Shown piece by piece: positions 7,125 to 16,634 of a stretch of DNA of 64,000 nt. The DNA is from UBA2357 sp046295975 (GTDB lineage: Bacteria > Pseudomonadota > Gammaproteobacteria > Burkholderiales > Rhodocyclaceae): NCBI GenBank assembly GCA_046295975.1, contig JBKBMG010000008.1, positions 1 through 64,000 of the forward strand, in the 5' to 3' direction. The translations under genes and the position numbers were made by a program. How positions within the stretch are numbered: position 1 is the first letter of the stretch; every line of letters begins with the position of its first letter. The notes beneath the pieces were generated by a model. The model made no database searches. It had not been told where the DNA came from and saw only the letters and a list, made by a program, of their open reading frames with translations.

Positions 7125-8042
7125 ATGCCTGCCCTGCCTTCCAATGACGACTTGCGCGTGTTCATCGCCGTGGCGCGCAAGGCGAGCTTCGTCGCCGTGG
7201 CTGATGCGCTGGGCGTATCGCCGGCCTATGTGACCAAGCGCGTGCGGGTGCTGGAGGCACAGCTCGGTGTGCGGTTGCTGGACCGCAGTACCCGGCGGGT
7301 GGTGGTCACCGAGGATGGCGAGCGGGTATACGAATGGGCCGAGCGCGTGCTCGACGACGTGGACCAGTTGCTGCAGGCGACCCGTGCCGCCCGGGGCACG
7401 CCCCGCGGCACCTTGCGCATCAGCAGCAGTTTCGGTTTTGGCCGCCGGGTGGTGGCACCGCTGATCGTGCGTCTGGTGGCGCGCTATCCGGAACTGCAGG
7501 TGCGCTTCGACGTGTTTGACCGGCTGGTGGACGTGGCCGGCGAGGGATTTGACCTGGATGTGCGCGTGGGCGACGAGATCGCCCCCAATCTGCGCGCGCG
7601 CCGGCTTGCCAGCAATGAGCGGGTGCTGTGCGCCGCGCCGGACTACCTGGCTAGTCGTGGCGTACCAGAGACGCCCGCCGACCTGGCCGAGCACGACTGC
7701 CTGGTGATCAAGGAGCGCGACCACCCGTTCGGCGTGTGGCGGCTGCTGCGGCGCGGCCAGCCGCAGACGGTGAAGGTGACCGGTCCGCTCGCCACCAACA
7801 ATGGCGAGATTGCCGTGCAATGGGCGTTGCAGGGGCAGGGCGTGGTGCTGCGCTCGCGCTGGGACGTGGACGCGATGCTGGCCGACGGGCGCTTGTGCCG
7901 GGTGTTGCCCGACTATGCGCAGCCGGCCAACATCTGGGCGGTGTATCCGGCACGCCTGGAACAGTCGGCGCGGCTGCGCGTGTGCGTGGCGTTTCTGGAG
8001 GCGGCCTTTGCCGGGCGTGCCGGTGCCGCGGTGGATGCGTGA
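7125..8042 (+). CDS. LysR-family transcriptional regulator
   Basis: This 305-residue protein has the standard architecture: an N-terminal winged helix-turn-helix (residues ~6-65, with ARKASFVAVADALGVSPAYV and LLDRSTRRVVVTEDG) and a C-terminal periplasmic-binding-like effector domain (~95-300). It is transcribed divergently from the tartrate/D-malate dehydrogenase, the arrangement seen for DmlR and TtuA-type activators. The likely role is sensing tartrate or malate and controlling that gene. A dyad lies just upstream. The ligand is inferred from context only. Confidence 0.85.
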   Translation: MPALPSNDDLRVFIAVARKASFVAVADALGVSPAYVTKRVRVLEAQLGVRLLDRSTRRVVVTEDGERVYEWAERVLDDVDQLLQATRAARGTPRGTLRISSSFGFGRRVVAPLIVRLVARYPELQVRFDVFDRLVDVAGEGFDLDVRVGDEIAPNLRARRLASNERVLCAAPDYLASRGVPETPADLAEHDCLVIKERDHPFGVWRLLRRGQPQTVKVTGPLATNNGEIAVQWALQGQGVVLRSRWDVDAMLADGRLCRVLPDYAQPANIWAVYPARLEQSARLRVCVAFLEAAFAGRAGAAVDA

Positions 8043-8103
8043 GAGCGGTGCGCACGCCGGCCGCGGTCTGGGCCGCGGTCTCGTCGCCCTGCGTGGTCGT
8101 GCC

Positions 8104-9750
8104 TCAACCTGTCGTCAGCGTGAACAACGCCGCCACGCGCTTGCGCGTGGCGGGGAGCTTGAAGGCCTCCGGTTTCCACCTGCCCAGCCATTCCAGCGTG
8201 TCGCGGCTTTCGGCGTGACGGGGGTTGGCCAGGGCATCCAGCAACCGGTAGTAACCCGGCACGCCGCCGCAGTCCTCCGGCGGGCAGGCGCGGGCGCCGT
8301 CCAGGAGTTCGGCGGGGCGTTCCATCGGGGTGGAGGGCAGACGCTCCTCGATGGTGATGCGATGTTGCCAGCCGTCGCCGAAGTCGTAGAGGTAGTCGAA
8401 GGATTTCCGCCGTCCCAGCACCTGACCGAGTTCCACCGCATCCGCCGGCAGGTTCGTGTCGTCGAAGCCGCCTGGCACGAATTCGTCCGGCTGGCCCAGG
8501 CGCGTGTTGCCGACGACGAACTCATACAGGTGGCAATCCTGCCAGCCCATGGCTTCCTGCAGGATCAAGTGCAGCTCGGCGAAGCTGAGGGTGTTCTCCA
8601 CCGCCAGACGGCGCCAGATCGGTGGGTCGATGTCGCACAGCTCGACCCGGATCACCAGCCGGCGCTCGGCGAAGTTCTGTGGCAGCGCGTCCAGGCGTTG
8701 CTGGACTTCCGGCGAGAGGTCCTCGTAGTCGTCCTCTTCGTCATCGTCGTCGTCCTCATCCCCATCCTCGGACATTCCGGCGCGCAGCGTCCGCATGCCC
8801 TCGGGGGAGGTCATCATGTGCAGCATCTCGATCAGTTCGGAATAGTCGGTGTGCGGGTCGCGCGACAACTTGGCGGCCCAGAACTCGGCGCGTGCACGTG
8901 CTTCGTCCTCGCGCCCCTCGGTGATCAGCAGCAGTAGTTCCAGGTGTGACAGCGTGGGGTTGTCGGGGGTGAGCCGCATCGCCGCCTCGAAGGCCTTCCA
9001 CGCCGCGGGGAAGTCACCCACGTCGGCCGCGCGGGTGGCTTCGCGCTGGTGGGTGATGCAGGCGAGCTGCTTGTCCGGCGCCTGTCGCAGCGTCTCCAGC
9101 AGGCGTGCGCGGCCGGCCTCGTCGCCTTTGTCCAGATAGGCCGTCAGCAGCATGTCGGCGGCGTGCTCGGCGCGCGCGTCGAGTTTGCGCGCGTCGGCGA
9201 ACCGCGGTTCGAGCAGGGCGATGACGTCGTCCAGCCGGTCCTCGTCCAGCCACAGGCTGGCTAACCGGCCCAGCGTGTCCAAGGGCACGCCCAGCCCGGC
9301 GATTTCGCCGATGCGCTCGGGCGGGTAGTGCTTGAGTACCCGCGCGGCCATCTCTTCCGGGGGGAGTACCAGCCCCGGCGATTCGACCGTGCCGCAGCAT
9401 TGCTTGAACTTCTTCCCGGAACCGCAGACGCACGGCGCGTTGCGCTCGGGTGGTGCCATCTTGCGCGGCCGGAAGTGGTTTTCCGGTATCGGCGTGTGAT
9501 TCCAGATATCGAGGGCGGCATGGGTGGCCACCGCCCGGGTGGCGTCGTCGATCTTCGAAACGTCGATGGTCTCGCCGCCGTTTTCAGCCTCGATGACGAT
9601 GCCCTGCGTCAGCGGCAGGAAAAGTACGCACAGCCGTGCATGCAGGGCGTCGAAGGAATGGGTTTCGAGGATGGTCGCCACTGCTTCGTCGATGATGTGA
9701 TCGAGCAGGTTCTGCATGGCGTCGATGGCGTCGGGGTCGGGCATTTGCAT
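8104..9750 (-). CDS. SEC-C motif plus pRiA4b ORF-3-like domain protein
   Basis: This 548-residue protein is modular. Residues ~105-120 form a SEC-C zinc motif (CVCGSGKKFKQCC; metal Cys at 107, 109, 118 and 119). A helical repeat-like middle (140-320) follows, then an almost purely acidic linker (~328-344). The C-terminal pRiA4b ORF-3 domain (~364-540; VELCDIDPPIWRRLAV ... YDFGDGWQH) completes it. SEC-C motifs bind zinc and, in SecA, SecB or ribosomes; the pRiA4b domain is of unknown function. I chose the ATG at 9750; an upstream frame extends 20 codons with no ribosome site. The gene stands alone between LysR and PPK2. Confidence 0.8.
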   Translation of the reverse strand: MQMPDPDAIDAMQNLLDHIIDEAVATILETHSFDALHARLCVLFLPLTQGIVIEAENGGETIDVSKIDDATRAVATHAALDIWNHTPIPENHFRPRKMAPPERNAPCVCGSGKKFKQCCGTVESPGLVLPPEEMAARVLKHYPPERIGEIAGLGVPLDTLGRLASLWLDEDRLDDVIALLEPRFADARKLDARAEHAADMLLTAYLDKGDEAGRARLLETLRQAPDKQLACITHQREATRAADVGDFPAAWKAFEAAMRLTPDNPTLSHLELLLLITEGREDEARARAEFWAAKLSRDPHTDYSELIEMLHMMTSPEGMRTLRAGMSEDGDEDDDDDEEDDYEDLSPEVQQRLDALPQNFAERRLVIRVELCDIDPPIWRRLAVENTLSFAELHLILQEAMGWQDCHLYEFVVGNTRLGQPDEFVPGGFDDTNLPADAVELGQVLGRRKSFDYLYDFGDGWQHRITIEERLPSTPMERPAELLDGARACPPEDCGGVPGYYRLLDALANPRHAESRDTLEWLGRWKPEAFKLPATRKRVAALFTLTTG

Positions 9751-9974
9751 GGCGGTGTCCGTATGGTGGGCGAGGGGGAGGGCGCACGGGCTGCCGCCGT
9801 CCTTCTGCAAAGCCGAAAGGATAGACCACCTCGGGCCGATGTGCTCGCCACGGGGCCGCTTGACCTCAATCTGTCATCTTGCTTGGCTAGTGTTGCTCGC
9901 GATCAGTGCCTCGTGCGTCCGGCGGGGCCGAGGCAACTGCCGGTACCGGACATGACATGACGAAAGGCTTCCCA

Positions 9975-10901
9975 ATGGACGATCCCAGCTGCTACAGCGA
10001 ATTTGAGCGCAAGGCCTACTCCGAGATGCTCGACAGCTTCGACGAAGAGCTGGAAATGGAAATCGACGATACCCGCATGGATGAGCTGATGCTCGACATG
10101 CCTACGCATCCCGAGCAGGACGGCGGCAGCCTGGAGCGCCGCTTCTATTTCAAGGAACTGTTCCGCCTGCAGGGCGAGCTGGTGAAGCTGCAGGACTGGG
10201 TGCAGTACCGCAAGCTCAAGGTGGTGGTGCTGTTCGAAGGGCGGGATGCGGCTGGCAAGGGTGGGGTGATCAAGCGCATCACCCAGCGGCTCAATCCCCG
10301 CGTCTGCCGGGTGGCGGCCCTGCCGGCGCCGAGCGAGCGAGAACGTACCCAGTGGTATTTCCAGCGCTACGTCAGCCATTTGCCCGCCGGCGGGGAGATG
10401 GTGTTGTTCGACCGCAGCTGGTACAACCGCGCCGGCGTCGAGAAGGTGATGGGTTTCTGCAGCGACGACGAGTACGAGGAGTTCTTCCGCACCGTGCCCG
10501 AGTTCGAGAAGATGTTGATCCGCTCCGGCATCATCCTGATCAAGTACTGGTTCTCGATCACCGACGAGGAACAGAACCTGCGCTTCCAGATGCGCATCCT
10601 CGACCCCCTGAAGCAGTGGAAGCTGTCGCCCATGGACATGGAGTCGCGCCGTCGCTGGGAGGCCTACACCAAGGCCAAGGAAACCATGCTCGAGCGCGCA
10701 CACATTCCCGAGGCCCCATGGTGGATCGTCGACGGGGTGGACAAGAAGCGCGCCCGCCTCAACTGCATCCACCATCTGCTGGGCCAGATTCCGTATGCCG
10801 AGGTGCCGCGCGAACCGGTCGCGCTGCCGCCGCGGGTGCGCAACCCGGACTACCTCCGCGGCCCGGTGCCCCGCGAGATGTACGTGCCGGCGGTGTACTG
10901 A
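9975..10901 (+). CDS. ppk2: Polyphosphate kinase 2 (PPK2)
   Basis: This is a 308-residue cytosolic PPK2-fold kinase that transfers phosphate between polyphosphate and nucleotides. Visible motifs are the Walker A GRDAAGKGG (89-97), the lid segment (SERERTQWYFQRY), and the Walker B FDRSWYNR (145-152). The acidic N-terminus (residues 1-45) is longer than in minimal class III enzymes and suits a one-domain class I-type protein. Starts at 9957 and 9975 are both possible; AAAGG at 7 bases favours 9975. Whether it prefers GDP, ADP or AMP cannot be told from sequence alone. Confidence 0.9.
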   Translation: MDDPSCYSEFERKAYSEMLDSFDEELEMEIDDTRMDELMLDMPTHPEQDGGSLERRFYFKELFRLQGELVKLQDWVQYRKLKVVVLFEGRDAAGKGGVIKRITQRLNPRVCRVAALPAPSERERTQWYFQRYVSHLPAGGEMVLFDRSWYNRAGVEKVMGFCSDDEYEEFFRTVPEFEKMLIRSGIILIKYWFSITDEEQNLRFQMRILDPLKQWKLSPMDMESRRRWEAYTKAKETMLERAHIPEAPWWIVDGVDKKRARLNCIHHLLGQIPYAEVPREPVALPPRVRNPDYLRGPVPREMYVPAVY

Positions 10902-10985
10902 GCGGTCCAGGTAGAGCCCGCGTCTGCGGCGATCGCGCGTAGGTGCCTTCGGTCTTGATTAGGGCGATGCGGCTCATCCGCCCGG

Positions 10986-11456
10986 TCAGCGCCTGAGCGG
11001 TCGCCGTCCGCTCATCCGCCACATTGCCGCACCCAGCAGCAGCAGGGCGGCACAGGCATAGGCGATTCGGCGCATGAAGGCGAGTTCGCCTGAAATGAAC
11101 GTATCTCGGTCGATTTCGTCGCGGGCCAGGCGGTCGACTTCCGGGCCGGCGCGGCTCAGGGTGGGGTGCGTCGGGCTGAAGAATACTGCGATCGGGGCGC
11201 CCTCGGTCAGTCGCGCTGCGTACGCGCGGTCTACCGATGCCGATATCCGATGCGTTCGAGCGCCCGCTGGTACATCGATGATCACCCGGTGTTCATAACG
11301 CCCTTGTCGCTGATGAACCGCCAGCAAGGCGTGCAGTTGTCCGCGGGCCAGCATGCCATCGCGTGCAAGCGGCCTATGCTCGATCTGATAGAAGATGCCG
11401 AGCAGGCCGAGCATCAGGAGTCCGGTCAGGCACAGGATCAGGCCAAGGGTTCTCAT
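10986..11456 (-). CDS. DUF3592-like membrane protein
   Basis: This 156-residue protein has membrane segments at ~4-22 and ~128-148 flanking a globular domain (RVIIDVPAGARTHRISAS ... AVFFSPTHPTLSRAG). The N-terminal helix, beta-rich middle and C-terminal helix, with a YxP/hhFxPxxP-like motif, resemble DUF3592 proteins. These sit in the inner membrane with the middle domain outside the bilayer. The ATG is preceded by AGGAG at 7 bases. Function unknown; it is divergent from the diguanylate cyclase. Confidence 0.65.
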   Translation of the reverse strand: MRTLGLILCLTGLLMLGLLGIFYQIEHRPLARDGMLARGQLHALLAVHQRQGRYEHRVIIDVPAGARTHRISASVDRAYAARLTEGAPIAVFFSPTHPTLSRAGPEVDRLARDEIDRDTFISGELAFMRRIAYACAALLLLGAAMWRMSGRRPLRR

Positions 11457-11587
11457 GTGGTTCTCCTGAGGTGCTTGCCCGGCGCCGTTGCCGGAGATCA
11501 CCCGATGGGGATGTAACAGCTTGAGGCTTGCGGTTCACGGTGCGATGGTAAAGCAGTTAGCATTCACGCCAATGTGCTTGCGGAGCA

Positions 11588-13270
11588 ATGGGCCCGGCGA
11601 TGCGTGCGTTGTGGATGAAACTCGGGTTGCGCCCTCAGGTCGCGATTGTGACCAGCACGCTGATGGTGGCGCTGGCCTGGAGCCTGAGCTGGCTGGCGGC
11701 GGAGCGGGCGGAGGTGGTGCTGGAACGGCGCACCGGCGAGGCCCTGGTCGATACCGCGACGAACATGGCCGAGTTGCTGGATCGCGCGATGTGGTCGCGC
11801 GCCAGCGAGTTGCGGGTGCTGACCAGTCTCGCACCGTTTCGCGAGATGCGCATCGGTGGCGAGGTCGAGGAAATCCTGGCGACGCTGCAGCGCAGCTTGC
11901 CGGTGTTTACCTGGGTGGGGCTCACCGACCGCGACGGCGTGGTGAGGGCGGCGACCGACGGTATTCTGGTCGGCGTCGATATCTCTGCCCGCCCGGTGTT
12001 CCAGCAAGGCATCCGCGGCTTTTTCATTGGCGATGTACACGAGGCGGTACTGTTGGCCAGCAAACTGCCCAACCCGACCGGCGAACCCATAGAGTTTGTC
12101 GATATCGCCGCCGCGGTGCGGAATGACGGTGGCGAGGCGGTGGGGGTGCTGGCTGCGCATTTGAGCTGGACCTGGGCGCGGGAAGTGCAGAATTCGTTGC
12201 TCCGCCCGGCCGGGGAGCGCCATGGAGCGGACCTGCTCATCGTCAGCGAGGAGAAACGGGTGCTGCTCGCCAGCCAGCGGGGGCTGCAGGGGGCGGAGGT
12301 GGTGTTGTCCGGCCTGCGGGCGGCGCGTCTGGGCGATGCACATTACCGCGTCGAGCGTTGGCCCGACGGGCGCGAGTACCTCACCGGCTACGCGTTCGCC
12401 GACGGCCACCTGGACTACCCCGGCCTGGGCTGGACCATCGTCGCGCGTCAGCCGGTGGAGGAGGCCTTCGCCGAGGCCTACCGGCTGCGCGGCCACATGA
12501 TGTGGGTGGGTATGGTCATGGCTTTGCTGTTTGCCGCGCTGGCGTGGTGCATGGCGGATTACCTCGCCCGCCCGCTGCGCCGTCTGGCCGACGGAGCGGT
12601 GCGCTTGCGGCGGGGTGAAATCGAGCGCCTGCCCACGTTCACCGGGTCGAGCGAGATGCGGCGGCTGTCGCTGGTGCTTGGTCAGCTCGTGCTGTCGCTG
12701 GTGCGGCGCGACCACGCGCTCGAACGCATGTCGGGCCTGGCCAATACCGATGCGCTGACCGGCCTGCCCAATCGTCTCGCGCTGGACGGCTTTGTGCGCA
12801 GGGTGCGCGACCAGGGCGACGGCACCGCGCTGGCGTGGCTGGCGGTCGACCTGGATGGCTTCAAGGCGGTGAACGATACCTACGGCCATGCCGCCGGCGA
12901 CGCCTTGCTGCGCGAGGTGGCGAGCCGTCTGCGTGCCTGCGTTCGCCAGGGTGACCTGCTGGCGCGCCACGGCGGCGACGAGTTCAGTGCGGTGATCCGG
13001 GTGCGTGGCGATCAGGCCGCTGACGAGGCGCTGCAGGTGGCCACACGCATGCTGGAGGCCATGCGCGACCCCATCCCCTATCACGATGCCGCACTGCGCG
13101 TTGGCACCAGCGTGGGCATTGCGGTCTGGCCGCGCGACGCCGCCTCGCTGGAGGAAGTGTCGGCGCTCGCCGACCTCGCGCTCTACGACGCCAAGGCCGC
13201 CGGCCGCGGCAACGCGGTGCTGTGGTTGCGGACCGAGGGTGGGGGCGGATCCGAGGATATGGAAATATGA
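11588..13270 (+). CDS. Membrane diguanylate cyclase with extracytoplasmic sensor
   Basis: This is a 560-residue inner-membrane protein. A first membrane helix (~17-38) leads to a periplasmic sensor of about 260 residues with a dCache-like pattern (FTWVGLTDRDGVVRAAT ... PVFQQGIRGFFIGDV). A second helix (~303-322) is followed by a HAMP-like linker. The cytoplasmic GGDEF domain (~385-550) has an intact active site, HGGDEFSAV, at ~461-469, so it should make cyclic di-GMP. A canonical RxxD inhibitory motif is not evident. GGAG lies only 2 bases before the chosen ATG; the ATG at 11600 is an alternative start. Confidence 0.85.
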   Translation: MGPAMRALWMKLGLRPQVAIVTSTLMVALAWSLSWLAAERAEVVLERRTGEALVDTATNMAELLDRAMWSRASELRVLTSLAPFREMRIGGEVEEILATLQRSLPVFTWVGLTDRDGVVRAATDGILVGVDISARPVFQQGIRGFFIGDVHEAVLLASKLPNPTGEPIEFVDIAAAVRNDGGEAVGVLAAHLSWTWAREVQNSLLRPAGERHGADLLIVSEEKRVLLASQRGLQGAEVVLSGLRAARLGDAHYRVERWPDGREYLTGYAFADGHLDYPGLGWTIVARQPVEEAFAEAYRLRGHMMWVGMVMALLFAALAWCMADYLARPLRRLADGAVRLRRGEIERLPTFTGSSEMRRLSLVLGQLVLSLVRRDHALERMSGLANTDALTGLPNRLALDGFVRRVRDQGDGTALAWLAVDLDGFKAVNDTYGHAAGDALLREVASRLRACVRQGDLLARHGGDEFSAVIRVRGDQAADEALQVATRMLEAMRDPIPYHDAALRVGTSVGIAVWPRDAASLEEVSALADLALYDAKAAGRGNAVLWLRTEGGGGSEDMEI

Positions 13271-13355
13271 TGCCGGTATCGATGGGCGGGGCGTCGCGCG
13301 GCTGCGGTGCGCATCGTTGCCACGCTGGCGTGAGCTCACACCGCTCCCCCGGCCC

Positions 13356-14768
13356 TCATCGCATTGCTTCCGAACATCCGGAAGTCAGCACCACCACCTT
13401 CTCCGGCGCGCGGAGCGCCTTCACCAGAATCTTGTAGATGTCCAGATCGAAGCTCGGCCGGCCGGATTCGAGCAGCGTTGCCAGTTCCGCGGAGCCGGTG
13501 GCGGTGCCGAGGTAGGCCCAATGGTCGACGACGTGCAGGGCGTCGCCTTCGCGCAGGCCGATCGGACCGGGGTAGGGCCACGCCTGCACGCGCAGCGACG
13601 CCAGCGCTTCGACCGCGCGCTGCATGTGCGCCTGTGGCGACTCCTGGCGGTTGCAGGCGCCGCGGCAGCGGCCGAGCTGGTGGGTGAAGCAGCGGCCAGC
13701 TGCGGGGGGTTTTTCCAGGCCGAGTAGCGGCGGGCACAGTTGGTGTTCGCGGGCGAGGGCGCGCAACTGGTTGATGGCCTGGCGGCGACTGCGGAAGAAG
13801 CCGAACAAGGCGTCCTGGCGGCCGAAATCCAGGTCCGCCGCATGCACCAGCGTGAGTTCGCGGTCGCCCACCAGGTCTTCCGACAGGCGCCAGGCGCACA
13901 GGTCGCGGATGCGCCGCAACTGGCGGTTGTGGGTGGGTTGCAGGCGCTTGATCAATTCGGCCTCGCGGATCAAGGCGCCGATCTCCCCGGCGGTGACGAT
14001 CCAGGCGATGCGGCGCACCTGCTGGCACAACTGCAGTTCGCGGTCGTTCAGGTGGTCGGCGCTGAAGTGCGACAACACCCGGGTGCGCAGCTGCTTGCTC
14101 TTGCCGATGTACAGGGGCAGGTCGTTGTCGCCGTAGAACAGGTATACGCCGGGTTCGTCGGGAATGGCGTCGATCTCGTCCGGGTCGAGGTGCGGCGGCA
14201 GACTGGGCCGGCCGAGCACGTCGCGCGCCGCCGCCTCGATCGCTGCAGGCGTGAAGTGGGCGTGCAGATGGCGCCAGAACTGCAGCAACAGGTCGGCGTC
14301 GCCCAGCGCGCGATGACGCTCGCCCACCTGCAGCTCGTGGCGGGCGACGAGGTGGTCCAGGCTGTGGCGGCGCTGCTCCGGGAACAGCCGGCGCGACAGC
14401 TTGACCGTGCACAACACCCGCGGCCGCAGATCCTGCCCCAGCCGGCGAAACGCGGCGCGCAGGTAGCCGTAGTCGAAACGTGCGTTGTGGGCGACGAAGA
14501 GCCGTCCGTCCAGTCGGTCGAACACCGCTTCGGCCACCTCGCCGAAGCGCGGCGCGTTTGCCACCATCTCGTTGGAAATGCCGGTGAGCCGCTCGATGTA
14601 CTCGGGGATGCGCGCCTCCGGCCTGACCAGGGTCGACCACGCGCGCACGCCCTCGGCATCGGCCTCGATGATGCCGATCTCGGTGATGGATTCACGCTGG
14701 GCAGGGCCGCCCGTCGTTTCGATATCGACGAAGGCGAGCCCGCCGGGATGCCAGGGCGGGGCGAACAT
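13356..14768 (-). CDS. DnaQ-like exonuclease fused to UvrC/Cho GIY-YIG nuclease
   Basis: This 470-residue two-domain nuclease has an N-terminal DEDDh 3'-5' exonuclease like DNA polymerase III epsilon (DIETTG at 15-20, HNARFD at 94-99, HRALGDA at 152-158). It joins a GIY-YIG domain (GVYLFYG at ~207, LYIGKS at ~219-224, AELIKRLQPTHN) and a UvrC-like/Cho C-terminus with Cys-containing GRCRGAC. This fusion is known in Proteobacteria and is presumed to act in DNA repair. The start at 14768 begins just before the exonuclease core; the frame is open 56 codons further but lacks recognisable sequence there. Confidence 0.85.
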   Translation of the reverse strand: MFAPPWHPGGLAFVDIETTGGPAQRESITEIGIIEADAEGVRAWSTLVRPEARIPEYIERLTGISNEMVANAPRFGEVAEAVFDRLDGRLFVAHNARFDYGYLRAAFRRLGQDLRPRVLCTVKLSRRLFPEQRRHSLDHLVARHELQVGERHRALGDADLLLQFWRHLHAHFTPAAIEAAARDVLGRPSLPPHLDPDEIDAIPDEPGVYLFYGDNDLPLYIGKSKQLRTRVLSHFSADHLNDRELQLCQQVRRIAWIVTAGEIGALIREAELIKRLQPTHNRQLRRIRDLCAWRLSEDLVGDRELTLVHAADLDFGRQDALFGFFRSRRQAINQLRALAREHQLCPPLLGLEKPPAAGRCFTHQLGRCRGACNRQESPQAHMQRAVEALASLRVQAWPYPGPIGLREGDALHVVDHWAYLGTATGSAELATLLESGRPSFDLDIYKILVKALRAPEKVVVLTSGCSEAMR

Positions 14769-14962
14769 GGGGCGGTAGTAGTGTAGGGCAGGGGCAGTGT
14801 GTGGAACTGAAAATATTACCAGTCTGGCGCTCGTCCGGCCTGATCGGAGGCGCCTGATCGGGGGAGGGGCGCGGCCATTCGTCCATTGCGCAGTGCTCGC
14901 GCGGGTTGCCGCGCCGCGCATACACTGTTGGTGCATGAAGGGCGCGCGATCGAGGGGCGACG

Positions 14963-16594
14963 ATGCGGCAGAAGCGGGGGCAGGGATGGCAGGCGAGCGC
15001 GGATCGCATGAGTGAGGTGAGTACGAGCGAGGCGCGGGCGGCCGAGGTGCGCGGCGTGGGCGGAGCCGCGGGTGTGACCGGCGTACCCTTGCGCGTACGG
15101 TACGGCGGGTATCTGCGCGCGTTTGCCCTGGTCGCGCTGTGCCTGGTGCTCGCAGCGTTGCTGGAGTCCTCGCTGCCTCCGGCCAGCCTGTTGCTGTTGT
15201 TCATTGCCGGTGTCCTGCTCGTTGCGGTGCGCACCTCTATCGGTCCGGCGCTGGTCAGCGCGCTGGTGTTCAACTTCTTCTTTACCGATCCCCACTACAC
15301 CTTTTTCATGAGTCGGCGCGAGGACGTGCTGACGGTGGGCATTTTTCTGGCGGTGGCGCTGGCCGGTGGCAGGCTCGCCAACCGATTGCGCGAACAGTTG
15401 CTGGACCTGCGCGCGAGCAACGCGCAGACCCAGGCAATCGCCGAGTTCGGCCGATGCCTGTCGGCGGCACCGGACCAGGCGGCGGTGTATCGCGAAACCG
15501 CAGTGACGCTGGCAAGGCTGGGCGGCGTGCCGGTGGTGGTGTTGGCCGGACCGGCCGGGGGCGATAATGACGCAGGCGCCGGTGCGGCGGCGTTGCGAAC
15601 GGTCGCAGTCAGTCCGCCAGGCACCCGGCTCGAAGACGGTACTCATGCGGCGGTACGCGCGGCGTGGGTCGGCACGGGGGTGGAACTCGACCCGCAGCGC
15701 GACATTGCGGGCTGGCACTTCGTCGCCCTGGGGCCGTCGAACGAGCGCCTGGGTGTGGTCGGATTGCGCTCGCCGGGCGGGTTGCCCGCGCGCTATCCAC
15801 TCATTCAGGCGCTGGTGATCCACGCGGCGTTGGCGTTGGCGCGCACGCGTTTGGCCGAAAGGCTGGAAAAGGCCAAGGTGGCGGAGGAGACAGAGCGTCT
15901 GCGCTCGGCCCTGCTGTCATCGGTATCGCATGATCTGCGCACGCCGCTCTCCTCCATGATCGGCGCCGCAAGCACGCTGCGCACGCTGGATCAGGCCTTG
16001 TCGCCCGAGGAGCGCGCCGAGTTGCTGGATGCGGTATTGAGCGAGGGCGAACGGCTGGATCGCTATATCCAGAACCTGCTCGACATGACGAGGCTGGGGC
16101 ACGGCACGCTCACCCTCGCACGCGACTGGGTGTCGGTGGCCGACGTGGTGGACGCCGCGCTGCGTCGCACCCGCAGCCTGCTGTCCGGCTGTCGGGTGCT
16201 GCGGCAGGTGCCCGACGATCTGCCGCTCTTGTACGTGCATCCGGCACTCATCGAGCAGGCGCTGGTGAACGTGCTGGAGAACGCCGCCCGGTTCTCGCCG
16301 CCCGGTGCCGCGGTCAGTGTGGAGGCAAGCAGCGTTGACGGCATGCTGCGTCTGGCGGTGTGCGATGAAGGCCCGGGCATCCCCCCAGAACTGAGAGACA
16401 AGGTGTTCGACATGTTCTTCAGCGGTGGCAGCGGGGACCGAGACAAACATGGCAGCGGGCTGGGGCTGGCGATCTGTGCCGGCATGGTCGGCGCACATGG
16501 TGGCCGGGTTGAGGCGATCGCCGGGCATGATGGGGTGGGGGCCGCCATCGTGATGTGGCTGCCGCTGGTGGCGCCGCCCGGCGGCGAGTCCTGA
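14963..16594 (+). CDS. Short KdpD-like sensor histidine kinase
   Basis: This 543-residue protein corresponds to the C-terminal half of KdpD. It has the DUF4118 four-helix membrane block (~48-150, with LVFNFFFTDPHYTF), a GAF-like linker, HisKA with SVSHDLRTPL (His ~322), an N box (NVLENAARFSPP), and G boxes DEGPGIPPEL and GSGLGLAI. It lacks the N-terminal KdpD and USP domains found in about 900-residue KdpD. It precedes a KdpE-like regulator and a Ktr-type K+ transporter, so it probably senses K+ or ionic stress. An internal ATG at 15008 is an alternative start. Confidence 0.85.
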   Translation: MRQKRGQGWQASADRMSEVSTSEARAAEVRGVGGAAGVTGVPLRVRYGGYLRAFALVALCLVLAALLESSLPPASLLLLFIAGVLLVAVRTSIGPALVSALVFNFFFTDPHYTFFMSRREDVLTVGIFLAVALAGGRLANRLREQLLDLRASNAQTQAIAEFGRCLSAAPDQAAVYRETAVTLARLGGVPVVVLAGPAGGDNDAGAGAAALRTVAVSPPGTRLEDGTHAAVRAAWVGTGVELDPQRDIAGWHFVALGPSNERLGVVGLRSPGGLPARYPLIQALVIHAALALARTRLAERLEKAKVAEETERLRSALLSSVSHDLRTPLSSMIGAASTLRTLDQALSPEERAELLDAVLSEGERLDRYIQNLLDMTRLGHGTLTLARDWVSVADVVDAALRRTRSLLSGCRVLRQVPDDLPLLYVHPALIEQALVNVLENAARFSPPGAAVSVEASSVDGMLRLAVCDEGPGIPPELRDKVFDMFFSGGSGDRDKHGSGLGLAICAGMVGAHGGRVEAIAGHDGVGAAIVMWLPLVAPPGGES

Positions 16595-16634
16595 TGCGGT
16601 GCAGTCGCGGTGATCCAGGGGAGGATCGGAACGC

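Noticed and set aside
9860..9900. TTGACC-based sigma-70 promoter for ppk2
   Set aside because: No -10 hexamer occurs at 16-18 bases; the best candidate is 22 bases away.
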